DNA from: Sphingomicrobium nitratireducens
GTDB taxonomy: Bacteria; Pseudomonadota; Alphaproteobacteria; Sphingomonadales; Sphingomonadaceae
NCBI RefSeq assembly: GCF_026157035.1
Contig: NZ_JANJZA010000001.1
Span: 1,343,001-1,407,000 of the forward strand
Length of the DNA stretch: 64,000 nucleotides
Reading direction: 5' to 3'
Under the pieces are notes generated by a model that had not been told where the DNA came from, made no database searches, and saw only the letters and a program-made list of their open reading frames with translations. Below are positions 8,163-15,632 of the stretch, piece by piece. How positions within the stretch are numbered: position 1 is the stretch's first letter; every line of letters begins with the position of its first letter. The position numbers and the translations under genes were made by a program.

Positions 8163-8720
8163 ATGGCGCGCGCGAAGCGATCCGACGACTGGGGCTTTCC
8201 CCGCTGGCGACCCTACGGAGAGAAGGGGCGGGAGGCGGCAAAGCAGCGCCTGTGCGACCGGATCGGGTGCACCGAACCGGGCGACAAGCCTGCGCCCAAG
8301 GCGCCCAATAGCCCCGAGCGCTGGATGTTCTGCGAGCGGCACGCGGCCGAATACAACCGCAACTGGAACTATTTCGCGGGATTGACCGAGGAAGAAGCCG
8401 CCAAGCGCCGCGCTGAGGAAAAGGCGGGAAATGCCGGTTATCGCCAGCAGGCGCATTACCAGTGGGCCGGGCCGGGCGACGGCAGTTGGACGCGCGACGA
8501 AATGCGCGCCTTCGCCATTCTCGGGGTCGAGACCGACATGCCGTTTGCCGAGGTGCGCAAGGCCTACCGCGCGCTCGCCAAGAAGCTGCATCCCGACGTC
8601 AATCCCGGCGACGAAGAGGCGGCGGAGGAGTTCCGCAAGGTCCAGGCGGCTTACGACGTGCTCAAGAAATCCGAGGAGATGCGGCGCGAGCTGGGAGAGG
8701 TGGACCCCGACGCCGCCTAA
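8163..8720 (+). CDS. J-domain protein with N-terminal Cys/His motif
   Basis: DnaJ-family co-chaperone that should stimulate an Hsp70 ATPase; its client is unknown. The 185-residue protein carries a J domain at the C-terminal end (about 113-175) with the essential HPD at 143-145. The N-terminal part holds CDRIGC (Cys31, Cys36) and CERH (Cys57, His60), a spacing that could bind a metal ion, followed by the conserved-looking EYNRNWNYFAGL. It lacks the Gly/Phe region and zinc domain of DnaJ, so it is a specialised J protein of a type I associate with alphaproteobacteria. The stop overlaps that of the convergent thioesterase gene by four bases. Confidence 0.8.
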   Translation: MARAKRSDDWGFPRWRPYGEKGREAAKQRLCDRIGCTEPGDKPAPKAPNSPERWMFCERHAAEYNRNWNYFAGLTEEEAAKRRAEEKAGNAGYRQQAHYQWAGPGDGSWTRDEMRAFAILGVETDMPFAEVRKAYRALAKKLHPDVNPGDEEAAEEFRKVQAAYDVLKKSEEMRRELGEVDPDAA

Positions 8721-9172
8721 GGATGGCGCATGAAGGTGCCCGCGACGTGGGCGACCGGCCGGTCGCGCTCGCCGGTGTGCACGATCCCCCGGACGAAGGC
8801 GATCGAGCGGGTCATCTTGTAACATTCGCACCGTGCGTAGAGCGTCTCGCCCGCAAAGGCAGGGCGCAGATAGTCGAGTCTGAGATCGACGGTCACGATC
8901 GGTTCGAACTTGCCGAGCTTGTGCCAGAGCGCGGAGCCCGCGCAGGTGTCGACCAGACTGATCATCGCGCCCGACGAGATGATATTTTCTTCGGGCACGC
9001 CGACGAGCTCGGGCCTGCCTTCCATTTCCAGTTCGACCCAGCCCTCGCCGCAGTCCGAGAATTCGAGTCCAATGGCCTTGCCGTGACCGAAACTGTGGAC
9101 GAGTTCGAAGAACTTGCGGATCTCGAAACCGTCCTTGAGCAGCTTGAGCACTTCGGGCGGGATCAAAGTCAT
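8717..9172 (-). CDS. PaaI-family hotdog-fold thioesterase
   Basis: Likely hydrolyses acyl-CoA thioesters; the substrate cannot be told. The 151-residue protein has the single hotdog domain, with IISSGAMISLVDTCAGSAL as the central helix segment and VTVDLRLDYLRPAF as the following strand, both typical of the 4HBT/PaaI group. The start is inside the sufE stop (ATGA), so it is the last gene of the psp-suf transcription unit. The link to envelope stress is by position only. Confidence 0.8.
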   Translation of the reverse strand: MTLIPPEVLKLLKDGFEIRKFFELVHSFGHGKAIGLEFSDCGEGWVELEMEGRPELVGVPEENIISSGAMISLVDTCAGSALWHKLGKFEPIVTVDLRLDYLRPAFAGETLYARCECYKMTRSIAFVRGIVHTGERDRPVAHVAGTFMRHP

Positions 9173-9585
9173 GCGGCCATCCGTGCCGCGGTCTCGCGGA
9201 CCAGCGCGATCATGTTGGGGACTCCCTGGGTGCGGTTGGAAGACAGTTCGCGGGTCAGGTCGAACGGCTCGAGCGCGGCGGCGATGTCGGTCGCGGCGAC
9301 CTCGGCCGCCTCCTTGTCCTGCACCGCGGCTAGCACCAGCGCGACCACGCCCTTGGTGATCGCGGCATTGCTGTCAGCGAGCCAGTGGAGGCGGCTGTCA
9401 TCGGTGGTGGTGGGGTAGACCCACACGCTCGCCGAACAACCGCGCACCCTGGTGGCGTCGGTCTTCAGCGCATCGGGCATGGGATCGAGCTTGCGCCCGA
9501 GGTCGATCAGCAGGCGGTAGCGGTCCTCGCTGTCGAGGAATTCATACTCGGTTTGAAGATCGGTCAGGTCGGGCAAGCTGCTCAT
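9169..9585 (-). CDS. sufE: Cysteine desulfuration protein SufE
   Basis: Accepts persulfide sulfur from the cysteine desulfurase SufS for Fe-S cluster assembly. The 138-residue protein has the active-site cysteine at 50 in RVRGCSASVW, close to Cys51 of the E. coli protein, and the SufE C-terminal motif LSSNRTQGVPNMI. The ATG at 9585 gives a normal N-terminus; another ATG at 9597 is possible. It overlaps the upstream PspB-like gene by 44 bases, an unusually long overlap. No other suf gene is in the window. Confidence 0.9.
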   Translation of the reverse strand: MSSLPDLTDLQTEYEFLDSEDRYRLLIDLGRKLDPMPDALKTDATRVRGCSASVWVYPTTTDDSRLHWLADSNAAITKGVVALVLAAVQDKEAAEVAATDIAAALEPFDLTRELSSNRTQGVPNMIALVRETAARMAA

Positions 9586-9883
9586 CGGGGCCGCCATAGC
9601 CAAGCTTGGAAGGCTCGCGCAATCGCTCGATCTCGGCGGCGAGGCTGTGGCCGTCCTCCACGGTGATCCGTTCGAGCACCTTGAGCCGGTCCGTGAGCGC
9701 CTCGACCTGATGCTCGAGGCGGCGGATCGCCGCGTCGTCCTGCATGGGTGCGGGCATGTGCTTGGGATGACGCGAACGCAGCCCCATCCGCTCTGCACCG
9801 AAGATCGCGGTCAGGAGCAATTTGAGCATCATCCAACCGAATACGATGGATACAATGATGACGACCATTTCGCTCGGGTCCAT
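9542..9883 (-). CDS. PspB-like small membrane protein, third extra paralogue
   Basis: Protein of 113 residues with one N-terminal membrane helix (about 6-29, MVVIIVSIVFGWMMLKLLL) and a short coiled coil RLEHQVEALTDRLKVLERI. It continues with EDGHSLAAEIERL, the same pattern as PspB (LERI followed by an acidic-polar turn) and as the two preceding genes. The tail after residue about 90 has no recognisable pattern and overlaps sufE. The start ATG at 9883 overlaps the previous stop by one base. The parallel N-terminus MDPxxMVV with the first extra paralogue supports duplication. Function is inferred: inner-membrane envelope-stress partner of PspA/PspC. Confidence 0.7.
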   Translation of the reverse strand: MDPSEMVVIIVSIVFGWMMLKLLLTAIFGAERMGLRSRHPKHMPAPMQDDAAIRRLEHQVEALTDRLKVLERITVEDGHSLAAEIERLREPSKLGYGGPDEQLARPDRSSNRV

Positions 9884-10200
9884 CAATCTACCTCCGGTGC
9901 GTTTTCGCGATGGTCGCTCAAGGTCTTCAGCGCGTCGATTTCCTTTTCGAGCTGCGAGGGCTTATCGGTGACGATCCGCTCGAGCGTCTCGAGCCGGTCG
10001 TGGACCGCCTCGAGCTGGCCGCGGAGCGCGGCGTTCTCGGCTTCTAGTGCCGCGGCGCGGGCATCGTCGCCCGGCTCGATGCCATTGCCCAGCGCGTCGC
10101 TGGTGGGATAGCCGTGCTTGATCTTGAACGCCTCGAGTGCGTACCAGCCGCCGACCGCGAGCAGGACGACCAGGAAAACGAAGAACATGGTGCCCGTCAC
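9883..10200 (-). CDS. PspB-like small membrane protein, second extra paralogue
   Basis: A 105-residue protein with an N-terminal membrane helix (MFFVFLVVLLAVGGWYALEAF) and a coiled coil whose core RLETLERIVTDKPSQLEKEI matches the PspB-type pattern of the flanking genes. It also has KHGYPTSD after the helix; the first extra paralogue has KHGYEIDE at the same place, so these two are closest to each other. The GTG at 10200 overlaps the upstream stop (GTGA); an ATG lies four codons inside. I infer a role in envelope stress sensing from position and similarity. Confidence 0.72.
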   Translation of the reverse strand: MTGTMFFVFLVVLLAVGGWYALEAFKIKHGYPTSDALGNGIEPGDDARAAALEAENAALRGQLEAVHDRLETLERIVTDKPSQLEKEIDALKTLSDHRENAPEVD

Positions 10201-10517
10201 GACGTCGTCTCGCGGGTGCTGAAGTCGGGACGCGACAGGGCGTCGGCAAGGTCGTCCTCGCGCGCATCCTTGAGCGCCTCGATCTCGCTGGCGAGGCGCG
10301 CGCCCTCGTCGGTGGCGATGCGTTCGAGCACGCGAACGCGCTTCTCGAGCTGTTCGATGCGGCGCAGTGCCTGGTCGTCGGGCGCGGCTGCCTTGACCAT
10401 CCGCTCCCCATCGCCCTCATCGATCTCGTAGCCGTGCTTGGCGGCGATCCACTTGTTGACGATGGAGGCGGTCGTGCCGATGAGCACGATGCCGACGACC
10501 ATGGTGAACGGATCCAC
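10197..10517 (-). CDS. PspB-like small membrane protein, first extra paralogue
   Basis: A 106-residue protein: N-terminal membrane helix (MVVGIVLIGTTASIVNKWI), KHGYEIDE, then a coiled coil with RRIEQLEKRVRVLERIATDE and LASEIEAL. The LERI core equals that of PspB and of the next two genes. The GTG start at 10517 is preferred over ATG 10502: GGGGGTAAG precedes it, and the resulting MDPFTMVV matches MDPSEMVV of the third paralogue. It lies 29 bases after pspC in the same direction. Function inferred as above. Confidence 0.72.
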   Translation of the reverse strand: MDPFTMVVGIVLIGTTASIVNKWIAAKHGYEIDEGDGERMVKAAAPDDQALRRIEQLEKRVRVLERIATDEGARLASEIEALKDAREDDLADALSRPDFSTRETTS

Positions 10518-10546
10518 TGAACTTACCCCCTTGGTGTCTTCTGACC

Positions 10547-10930
10547 CTAGCGCAGGTCGTCGATCTGCTGCGCGAGGACGCGGTTTTCGGTCGTCACGTA
10601 ATGTTCGATGTCCGCCAGGCGCCGGTCGATGTCGCGAAAGCGGCTCTTGATCTGCTTGGCCGAACGCGACGGGTTGGCGCGCACGCCCTGCCAGAACTTC
10701 TTCTCGTCATCGGTCTCGACGGTCAGCTCGGGCGGACGCTTGGGCGCGATCATGCCGGCCATGATGTAGAGCGGAATCATCATGCCGCCCGACAGGAGCA
10801 CAGAGGCGAGGAACATCATGCGCACGAGCGTGACGTCGAGCCCGGTATAATCGGCGATGCCGGCGTTCACGCCAAGGATCTTGCCTTCGTAGGGGTCGCG
10901 GTAGAACTTGGTGCGGCTGGTGTTGTTCAT
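10547..10930 (-). CDS. pspC: Envelope stress response membrane protein PspC
   Basis: Inner-membrane Psp protein that, with PspB, senses envelope stress and in enterobacteria relieves PspA inhibition of PspF. In 127 residues the PspC domain spans about 6-65 (KFYRDPYEGKILGVNAGIADY, then one hydrophobic segment LVRMMFLASVLLSGGMMIPLYIMAGMI). The C-terminal part is a coiled coil with RLADIEHYVTTENRVLAQQI, the same heptad pattern as the PspB-like proteins next to it. Start ATG 10930 is four bases after the pspB stop, with GAGGA upstream. Confidence 0.9.
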   Translation of the reverse strand: MNNTSRTKFYRDPYEGKILGVNAGIADYTGLDVTLVRMMFLASVLLSGGMMIPLYIMAGMIAPKRPPELTVETDDEKKFWQGVRANPSRSAKQIKSRFRDIDRRLADIEHYVTTENRVLAQQIDDLR

Positions 10931-10934
10931 GGCG

Positions 10935-11261
10935 TCAGTCCTCGCGCGAGAGCAGGCGGTCGTGGCGGGCAAGCAGCTCGTCGGTCTTGCCGAGGAGGTT
11001 GCGCTCTTCGCGGAAATCGAGCTGCGGGCGGGCCGGCATGCACTTGTCGCGCCAGTCCGGGTTCTCCGCGGTCATGATGCGCTCGATCGTGCACAAGCGG
11101 TCGTCGAGCCGGCGCGCGGCCTCGTTGAGGTCGTCGAGCAGCTTCTCGTCGGGCTCGGTCAGCGTCGCCTGGCCCTTCCACTTCGTGATGTAGTGGAACA
11201 CCAGCCAGGGCAGGCCGATGAAGATGCAGATGATGGCAAGAATGCCGGCAAAATCGTCCAT
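10935..11261 (-). CDS. pspB: Envelope stress response membrane protein PspB
   Basis: The 108-residue protein has an N-terminal membrane helix (about 5-27) and a cytoplasmic coiled coil. The segment RLCTIERIMTAENPDWRDK matches the end of enterobacterial PspB (ALESILDAEHPNWRDR), which supports the name. It is about 30 residues longer than E. coli PspB, ending in a charged helix (RNLLGKTDELLARHDRLL). It lies between pspA (32-base gap) and pspC (4-base gap). Confidence 0.85.
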   Translation of the reverse strand: MDDFAGILAIICIFIGLPWLVFHYITKWKGQATLTEPDEKLLDDLNEAARRLDDRLCTIERIMTAENPDWRDKCMPARPQLDFREERNLLGKTDELLARHDRLLSRED

Positions 11262-11293
11262 GTTTCAACAATCCCCTTTGGCCCGTCGGGCCG

Positions 11294-11965
11294 TCAGTCG
11301 TTCTTCTTTTCGGCCATCCTGGCCTTCAAGGCGGCCAGCTCCTCGTCGACCTTGTCGGAGGCCTTGAGGTCCGCGAGTTCTTCTTCGAGGCTCTTGGGCC
11401 CTGACAAGGCGAGCGCATCGGCGCGCCCTTCGGCGAAATCGGCGCGCTTCTCGAGCATCTCGAAACGCGAGAAGGCGTCCTGGGTGCGGTTGCCGTGAAG
11501 CAATTCGCGCGCCTTGGCGCGGGTCACCGCGCTTTCCAGCCGCGAGGCGATCGCGTTCTGGCGGGCGCGTGCCTCGCGCAGCTTGGCCTGCAGCTTGGCA
11601 ATGTCCGCCTCGTACTGCTTCAAGGTCTCGTCGATCTGGTCGATCTCTTCCTTGAGGCCGGCCGCCATGTCGGCAGCCTTCTGCCGCTCGATCAGCGCCT
11701 GCTTGGCAAGATCCTCGCGATCCTTCGACAGCGCCAGCTCGGCCTTCTCGGTCCAGCTGTCCTGCAGCTGGTCGAGGCGGGAGAGGGCGCGGCGCATTTC
11801 CTTGCCGTCGGCGATGGCGCGGGCGGCGGACGCGCGGACTTCGACCAGCGTCTCTTCCATCTCGAGGATGATCATGCGGATCATTCGCGCCGGATCCTCG
11901 GCGCGATCGAGAAGCTCGGTCATGTTGGCTGCGAAAATGTCCCTGGTGCGGGAGAAAATACCCAT
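11294..11965 (-). CDS. pspA: Phage shock protein A (PspA/IM30 family)
   Basis: Peripheral membrane protein that supports damaged inner membrane and, in enterobacteria, binds and inhibits PspF. The 223-residue sequence begins MGIFSRTRDIFAANMTELLD, the family start, and then forms the long antiparallel coiled coil, rich in Glu, Lys and Ala, to about residue 180. ATG 11965 is preceded by GGAG at a good distance; the TTG four codons upstream is less likely. It is the first gene of the leftward psp operon, under the sigma-54 site at 12002-12018. Confidence 0.94.
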   Translation of the reverse strand: MGIFSRTRDIFAANMTELLDRAEDPARMIRMIILEMEETLVEVRASAARAIADGKEMRRALSRLDQLQDSWTEKAELALSKDREDLAKQALIERQKAADMAAGLKEEIDQIDETLKQYEADIAKLQAKLREARARQNAIASRLESAVTRAKARELLHGNRTQDAFSRFEMLEKRADFAEGRADALALSGPKSLEEELADLKASDKVDEELAALKARMAEKKND

Positions 11966-12001
11966 GGACGACTCCAATACGATCCCTGTCGACGGACACT
12001 A

Positions 12002-12018
12002 TGCGAAAACCATGCCAA
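12002..12018 (-). promoter_or_regulatory. Sigma-54 promoter of the psp operon
   Basis: On the minus strand the 17 bases read TTGGCATGGTTTTCGCA. Consensus is TGGCAC-N5-TTGCA; the invariant GG and GC are present with the correct 10-base separation, with two mismatches elsewhere. Transcription would start near 11991, leaving an untranslated leader of about 26 bases before pspA. The adjacent, divergent pspF encodes the matching activator. The combination makes this call considerably stronger than the motif alone. Confidence 0.75.
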
Positions 12019-12091
12019 GGCATAGAAAATCACGCGAACGACGAAAAACCTCGTTTTTTCGACCAAATGCGGTGTGAAAAATCTTGCCAAA

Positions 12092-12109
12092 TGGTGGGAT
12101 TTGCCACCA
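12092..12109. promoter_or_regulatory. Inverted repeat, candidate PspF upstream activating site
   Basis: TGGTGG at 12092-12097 and CCACCA at 12104-12109 form a perfect 6-base inverted repeat with a 6-base centre. It lies about 100 to 118 bases upstream of the predicted pspA start, the distance range of PspF sites in E. coli, and directly before the pspF start codon, where binding could also repress pspF. TTGCCA is repeated at 12084 and 12101. An AT-rich inverted segment (CGAAAAA...TTTTTTCG, about 12051-12062) lies between it and the promoter. Confidence 0.4.
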
Positions 12110-12119
12110 AAGGTTGGGC

Positions 12120-13160
12120 ATGGAGCGCGCCAATCAATTCGTAGGCCAGAGCCTTGCCTTTCTCGACGCCGTCGAGCGGGCGAGCCGTGCCGCGCCGCTC
12201 AACCGGCCGGTGCTCGTCATCGGCGAGCGCGGGACCGGCAAGGAGCTGATCGCCGAGCGCCTCCACCACTTGTCCTCGCGCTGGTCGGGCCCGCTGGTAA
12301 CGATGAACTGCGCCGCGCTCCCCGAGACGCTGATCGAAGCCGAACTGTTCGGGCACGAGGCGGGCAGTTTCACCGGCGCCGCCAAGACCCGCGCGGGCCG
12401 TTTCGAGGAAGCCGACGGGGGCACGCTCTTCCTCGACGAACTGGCGACCCTGTCGAGCCCGGCGCAGGACCGGCTGCTGCGCGCGGTCGAATATGGCGAG
12501 ATCACCCGCATCGGCGCCTCCAAGCCGGTCAGCGTCGACGTGCGTATCGTGGCGGCGACCAACGAACATCTGCCGACGCTGGTGGAGAGGGGGCACTTCC
12601 GCGCCGACCTGCTCGACCGGCTGAGTTTCGAGGTGGTGACGCTGCCGCCGCTCAGGGCGCGCGAGGGCGATATCGCCTTGCTCGCCGACCATTTCGGGCG
12701 CCGCATGGCGGTCGAGCTCGACTGGCCCAACTGGCCAGGCTTCTCCAAGCCCGCGCTGCACCGGCTCGAGACCTATGGCTGGCCGGGCAACGTTCGCGAA
12801 TTGCGCAACGTGGTCGAGCGCGCCGTCTATCGCTGGGAGGATCCCGAACGCGAGGTCGAGAAGATCAATTTCGACCCGTTCCGCTCGCCCTGGTCGCCCA
12901 CGCGGGTGCAGCCGATTGGCGCCGAGCCGGACGAGGATGACGAATTGCCGATGGCCGAAGCGGAGGCCGCAGCGCCCGCCGTCAGCCTCGAGACCGACGA
13001 TTTCAAGACCTCGGTCGCCGACTACGAAGCGCAGCTGATCACCGCGGCGCTCGAGAAGAACCGCTACAACCAGCGCGCGACCGCCGAAGCGCTGGGGCTG
13101 AGCTACGACCAGCTGCGCCACGCCATCAAGCGGCTCAAGCTCAACGCTGACGCGGCCTGA
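12120..13160 (+). CDS. pspF: Sigma-54-dependent activator PspF
   Basis: AAA+ enhancer-binding protein that opens sigma-54 promoters of psp genes. In 346 residues the AAA+ domain starts at the N-terminus with no regulatory domain, as in PspF, which is instead controlled by PspA. Walker A is GERGTGKE (35-42), Walker B GTLFLDE (101-107), and the sigma-54 contact loop is GSFTGA (82-87) rather than GAFTGA. The C-terminus is a Fis-type helix-turn-helix (ALEKNRYNQRATAEALGLSY and on). The ATG at 12120 is chosen because it starts the AAA+ domain (MERANQFVGQS). Divergent from pspA. Confidence 0.93.
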   Translation: MERANQFVGQSLAFLDAVERASRAAPLNRPVLVIGERGTGKELIAERLHHLSSRWSGPLVTMNCAALPETLIEAELFGHEAGSFTGAAKTRAGRFEEADGGTLFLDELATLSSPAQDRLLRAVEYGEITRIGASKPVSVDVRIVAATNEHLPTLVERGHFRADLLDRLSFEVVTLPPLRAREGDIALLADHFGRRMAVELDWPNWPGFSKPALHRLETYGWPGNVRELRNVVERAVYRWEDPEREVEKINFDPFRSPWSPTRVQPIGAEPDEDDELPMAEAEAAAPAVSLETDDFKTSVADYEAQLITAALEKNRYNQRATAEALGLSYDQLRHAIKRLKLNADAA

Positions 13161-13187
13161 GGCGCCCGTTACGACGCCGCAACGGCG

Positions 13188-13215
13188 TTGACTTGCAACG
13201 CGTGCACGCTAGGCG
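13188..13215 (+). promoter_or_regulatory. Probable housekeeping promoter of sodB
   Basis: TTGACT at 13188-13193 and TAGGCG at 13210-13215 are 16 bases apart; the -10 is within GCTAGG, resembling the Caulobacter-type element GCTANAWC. The sodB start is 43 bases further on. Position is good; the -10 is a poor match to the E. coli consensus. Confidence 0.4.
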
Positions 13216-13257
13216 CGTTCATGAGACGAAACCCCATCCAACAGGAGACGCCTTCCC

Positions 13258-13887
13258 ATGGCCTTTGAACTTCCCGAACTTCCCTACGCCAAGGACGCGC
13301 TGGGCGAGCACATGTCGGCCGAGACGCTCGATTACCATCACGGCAAGCATCACAAGGCCTATGTCGACAAGACCAACGGGATGGTGTCGGGGCATGATCA
13401 CGACCTGTCGGGCGCGAGCCTGGTCGAGGTGATCCGCCACGCGCACAACAAGGGCGAGAAGGGCCTGTTCAACAATTCGGCGCAGATCTGGAACCACAGT
13501 TTCTTCTGGCAGTGCCTCGCACCCGCCGGCTCGACCAGCCCGTCGGGCGCGCTCAAGGAGCGGATCGATGCCGATTTCGGCGGTCACGAGGCGATGCTCG
13601 AGGCGCTGCAGACCGAAAGCGCCAACCACTTTGCGAGCGGTTGGGGCTGGCTGATCCTCAACAATGGCAAGCTCGAAGTGACGTCGCTCCATGACGCCGA
13701 TACGCCGGTCGTCCACGGAATGACGCCGCTGCTGACGCTCGATGTGTGGGAGCACGCCTATTACATCGACTATCGCAACGCGCGCCCGGACTATCTTAAG
13801 AGCGTGCTCAACAACATTATCAACTGGGACTTCGTCGCGCAGAATCTCGACGGCAACGGCATCTCGCGTGCCGACCAGAACGCTTAG
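13258..13887 (+). CDS. sodB: Superoxide dismutase, iron type
   Basis: Converts superoxide to oxygen and hydrogen peroxide. The 209-residue protein aligns with E. coli SodB from the first residues (MAFELPELPYAKDALGEHMS). The metal ligands are visible: His27, His80 (QIWNH), Asp162 and His166 (DVWEH). Gln76 in the NNSAQIW segment occupies the place typical of iron enzymes, so iron is the likely metal, though cambialistic use cannot be excluded. There is no signal peptide, so it is cytoplasmic. It is followed by a terminator with a UUCG loop shared with the convergent ABC permease gene. Confidence 0.96.
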   Translation: MAFELPELPYAKDALGEHMSAETLDYHHGKHHKAYVDKTNGMVSGHDHDLSGASLVEVIRHAHNKGEKGLFNNSAQIWNHSFFWQCLAPAGSTSPSGALKERIDADFGGHEAMLEALQTESANHFASGWGWLILNNGKLEVTSLHDADTPVVHGMTPLLTLDVWEHAYYIDYRNARPDYLKSVLNNIINWDFVAQNLDGNGISRADQNA

Positions 13888-13911
13888 GCGTTCTTCAAGT
13901 CTGCCAACGGT

Positions 13912-13942
13912 TTGGGGCGGGTTCTTCGGAGCCCGCCCTTAC
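13912..13942. terminator. Terminator hairpin between sodB and the ABC permease
   Basis: GGGCGGGTTC (13915-13924) pairs with GAGCCCGCCC (13929-13938), with one G-U pair, closing a TTCG tetraloop. Only a short T tract (TTACTGTTT) follows on the plus strand. It lies between convergent genes and could serve both. Confidence 0.6.
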
Positions 13943-14700
13943 TGTTTGAGGCGCTTGCCCGTGCGGAAGATCCACGCGATCGCCGCCAATGGGACGGCGA
14001 TGGCAAGGCCCATGGCGAGGAGGCTGGTCCACAACGGCACGTCCTCGACCGAGTAGAAGGTCCAGCGATAGCCCGAGACGAGGTAGACGATCGGGTTGGC
14101 GAGCGTGACCGTGCGCCACGGCTCGGCGAGCGCTGCGACCGAGTAGAAGATGCCGCCAAGGAAGGTGAGCGGGGTCACCACGAGCAGCGGGATGAACTGC
14201 AACTGCTCGAAGCTGTTGGCGAGCAGGCCGATGAAAAAGCCCAACAGGCAGAAGCCGACCGAGATCAGCACCAGGAACAGCACCATCAACAGCGGGTGGT
14301 CGACCGTGACGTCGACGAACAGCGTCGCGGTGACGAGTGTCACCAGCGCGAGGATGACCGACTTGGTGACTGCCGCGCCGACATAGGCAGTGACCGTCTC
14401 GATGGGCGAGAGCGGTGCTGAGAGAATTTCGTAGATCGTGCCCGTAAACTTCGGAAAGTAGATGCCGAAACTGGCATTGGCGATGGACTGGGTGAGGACC
14501 GAGAGGAGTATGAGACCGGGCACGATGAAGCTACCAAAATCGATCCCCGCCATGTCGCTCATCCGGCTGCCGATGGCGCTGCCGAAGACGAGGAAATAGA
14601 GCGCGGTGGTAATGACGGGCGCGACCAGCGATTGCCACAGCGTGCGCCGCCAGCGGGCCATTTCGAAACGGTAGATGGCGCCGACGCCGCGCGGGTTCAT
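13939..14700 (-). CDS. ABC-2 type transporter permease
   Basis: Membrane component of an ABC exporter. The 253-residue protein has about six hydrophobic segments and the ABC-2 layout: cytoplasmic N-terminus ([20 protein letters not shown]), a first helix, then the region around [21 protein letters not shown], and a last helix before a basic tail. The substrate (drug, lipid or polysaccharide) cannot be inferred. Start ATG 14700 overlaps the stop of the ATPase gene by four bases, so the two are coupled. Confidence 0.85.
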   Translation of the reverse strand: MNPRGVGAIYRFEMARWRRTLWQSLVAPVITTALYFLVFGSAIGSRMSDMAGIDFGSFIVPGLILLSVLTQSIANASFGIYFPKFTGTIYEILSAPLSPIETVTAYVGAAVTKSVILALVTLVTATLFVDVTVDHPLLMVLFLVLISVGFCLLGFFIGLLANSFEQLQFIPLLVVTPLTFLGGIFYSVAALAEPWRTVTLANPIVYLVSGYRWTFYSVEDVPLWTSLLAMGLAIAVPLAAIAWIFRTGKRLKQ

Positions 14701-15632
14701 GACCGGTCTCCCTGATGGACGAGGCTGACGAAGATGTCCTCGAGGCTCGACTGGCGCGTGGTTAGATCGCGCCAGGCGATGCCGAGCTCGTCGAGCTTGC
14801 GCATCAGCTGCGGGATGCCGGTCTCGGCGGCATGGCTGTCGAAGTCGTAACACAGCGTCGCGCCGTCATCGTCCAGGCGCAGCGACCAGTCCGACAGGCC
14901 GTCGGGAAGCGACGTCATGGGTTGGTCGAGGAACAGCTTGAAGGTGCGCCGGCCCAGCTGTGCCATCAGCTCGTCCTTGCGGCCCAGCGCGACCAGTTCG
15001 CCATTGGCGATGACGCCGACGCGGTCGGCCATTTCCTCGGCCTCCTCGATATAGTGGGTGGTGAGGATGATGGTGGTGCCGTCGGCCTGGAGCTTGCGCA
15101 CCAGTTCCCACATGTCGCGGCGCAGTTCGACGTCGACGCCCGCGGTCGGCTCGTCGAGGAACAGGATGTCGGGCTGGTGCGAGAGCGCCTTGGCAATCAT
15201 CACGCGGCGTTTCATCCCGCCCGACAGCTCCATCATGCGCGCCTTGCGCTTGTCCCACAGCGTCAGGCGTTTCAGGAGCTGCTCGAGATAGGCGTCGTCG
15301 CGCGGCTTGCCGAACAGGCCGCGCGAGAAGGCGACCGTGTCCCACACCGTCTCGAACGCGTCGGTCGTCAGTTCCTGCGGAACGAGGCCGATGCGGGTGC
15401 GCGCGGCGCGATAGTCGCCCTCGATGTCGTGGCCGAATACGGCGACGCTGCCGCCCGTCTTGGTGACGATGCCGCAGACGATCGAGATGAGTGTCGTCTT
15501 GCCCGCGCCGTTGGGGCCGAGCAGCGCGAAGATCTCGCCCTTGTCGATGGTGAGGTCGACGCCCTTGAGCGCCCGCGTGCCGCCCGCATAGGCCTTTTCG
15601 AGGCCTTCGATGGCGATCACCGTCTCGCTCAT
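14697..15632 (-). CDS. ABC transporter ATP-binding protein
   Basis: Energises the exporter with the following permease. In 311 residues the nucleotide-binding domain occupies about 5-235, with Walker [10 protein letters not shown] (39-47), signature LSGGM (136-140) and Walker B ILFLDE (156-161). The signature is followed by [10 protein letters not shown], characteristic of the DrrA/NodI/CcmA-type exporters paired with ABC-2 permeases. About 75 further C-terminal residues form the accessory region common in that group. Start ATG 15632 overlaps the ispZ stop. Confidence 0.9.
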   Translation of the reverse strand: MSETVIAIEGLEKAYAGGTRALKGVDLTIDKGEIFALLGPNGAGKTTLISIVCGIVTKTGGSVAVFGHDIEGDYRAARTRIGLVPQELTTDAFETVWDTVAFSRGLFGKPRDDAYLEQLLKRLTLWDKRKARMMELSGGMKRRVMIAKALSHQPDILFLDEPTAGVDVELRRDMWELVRKLQADGTTIILTTHYIEEAEEMADRVGVIANGELVALGRKDELMAQLGRRTFKLFLDQPMTSLPDGLSDWSLRLDDDGATLCYDFDSHAAETGIPQLMRKLDELGIAWRDLTTRQSSLEDIFVSLVHQGDRS

